A stretch of 64,000 nucleotides of DNA from assembly GCA_022819855.1 (NCBI GenBank), contig JAJEGN010000016.1, positions 46,941 to 110,940 on the forward strand, given 5' to 3'. How positions within the stretch are numbered: position 1 is the stretch's first letter; each line of letters opens with the position of its first letter. The notes beneath the pieces were generated by a model. That model was not told the DNA's origin. It worked only from the letters and a program-made list of their open reading frames with translations, and did not search any database. Source of the DNA: Gammaproteobacteria bacterium. GTDB taxonomy: Bacteria > Pseudomonadota > Gammaproteobacteria > Steroidobacterales > Rariloculaceae. This document shows, in pieces, positions 62,661 through 64,000 of the stretch. The translations under genes and the position numbers were made by a program.

Positions 62661-63044
62661 ATGAAAACCACGCAACGGCCCTACCTGATCCGCGCGATGC
62701 ACGACTGGATGGTCGACAATGGGTTCACGGCTCACCTCGTCGTGAGCGCAACGGCGGACGGGCTCGTCGTTCCCGAAGGACACGTCAGAGATGGCAAGAT
62801 CGTTTTGAACGTCAGTCAGGCGGCGACTCGCGACCTCGTTCTCGGCAACGAGGAGATCACGTTCGAAACCCGTTTCGACGGTGAACCCTGGCGTCTGAGC
62901 ATCCCGGTCGACGCGGTGCTCGGCATCTACGCACGCGAGACCGGGCAGGGAATGATTTTCCCGGATGAGAACACGCCGCCCGAAGACGATTCGCCGCAAC
63001 CGCCGCCCGGCGCGGGCCGGCCGCAGCTCAAGATCGTCAAGTAG
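62661..63044 (+). CDS. sspB: ClpXP protease specificity-enhancing factor SspB
   Basis: RPYLIRAMHDWMVDNGFTAHLVVSA, VLNVSQAATRDLVLGNEEITFETRF. Confidence 0.93.
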   Translation: MKTTQRPYLIRAMHDWMVDNGFTAHLVVSATADGLVVPEGHVRDGKIVLNVSQAATRDLVLGNEEITFETRFDGEPWRLSIPVDAVLGIYARETGQGMIFPDENTPPEDDSPQPPPGAGRPQLKIVK

Positions 63045-63112
63045 CGGCGCCGCAGGAGGATGCCTCCTCCCGCCCGCACAGTGCCTCTTGAAACCGTGCA
63101 GCTCGAGGTGGG

Positions 63113-63718
<606 letters not shown>

Positions 63719-63899
63719 CTACCCGCAAGCGAGGGTACGGACGCTTGGCACTTGTTCGACCTCAATCTCGGCGCGCCGTCTTGGCACGGCTCGAATCGGC
63801 GTTGAGCCGCTGTAGGGTATCCTTGGCTCACGCCGAAACGACGACGCTCCAACGGTTGGTACGCAACCGCCCCTCCGGCCTGCCGCGAACTCATGGGGT

Positions 63900-63999
63900 G
63901 GTGCGCTGGCGATCGCTTGAAACCCTCGCGCGCAGGTTTGCGCGCGCGGAGCCTACATGGATGTATTCACGGCGTGTTTCAAGCGACCGCCAGCGCACC
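63900..63999. repeat. 24-bp inverted repeat (1 mismatch) with internal GC-rich hairpin; intergenic repeat-like element at window edge
   Basis: GGTGCGCTGGCGATCGCTTGAAAC (63900-63923) vs reverse complement of 63976-63999 (GGTGCGCTGGCGGTCGCTTGAAAC). Confidence 0.85.
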
Positions 64000-64000
64000 T

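Overview
The window is a GC-rich chromosomal segment, most likely from a gammaproteobacterium (inferred from rpsU/tsaD, petABC-sspAB, lptCAB-rpoN-hpf and murA-ibaG gene contexts). Most of it is housekeeping: tsaD, folB, uppP, cca, two HtrA-type proteases, split B12-dependent RNR (nrdJa/nrdJb), hldE, tolC, pcm, hppA next to a PPi-type phosphofructokinase, adk, rnd, mpl, hspQ, a tkt-gap-pgk-glycerate kinase-pyk run, mgtE, a RapZ C-terminal domain, hpf, rpoN, lptBAC, ibaG, murA, an ABC-2 exporter, petABC, sspAB and a GmhA-like isomerase. The accessory stretch is about 28.2-39.2 kb. It holds an AAA+/DUF4143-type ATPase with a large palindrome at its start, a predicted HNH endonuclease, a 1245-aa RecD-like helicase fused to a C-terminal PD-(D/E)XK-type nuclease with an unrecognised N-terminal region, an AbiU2/HEPN-like protein, and a Phd/YefM antitoxin with no visible toxin but paired TGTACA operator boxes. 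The helicase-nuclease plus HEPN pair is the best candidate for an undescribed defence-like system. All family calls come from reading motifs in the translations; no database search was run.
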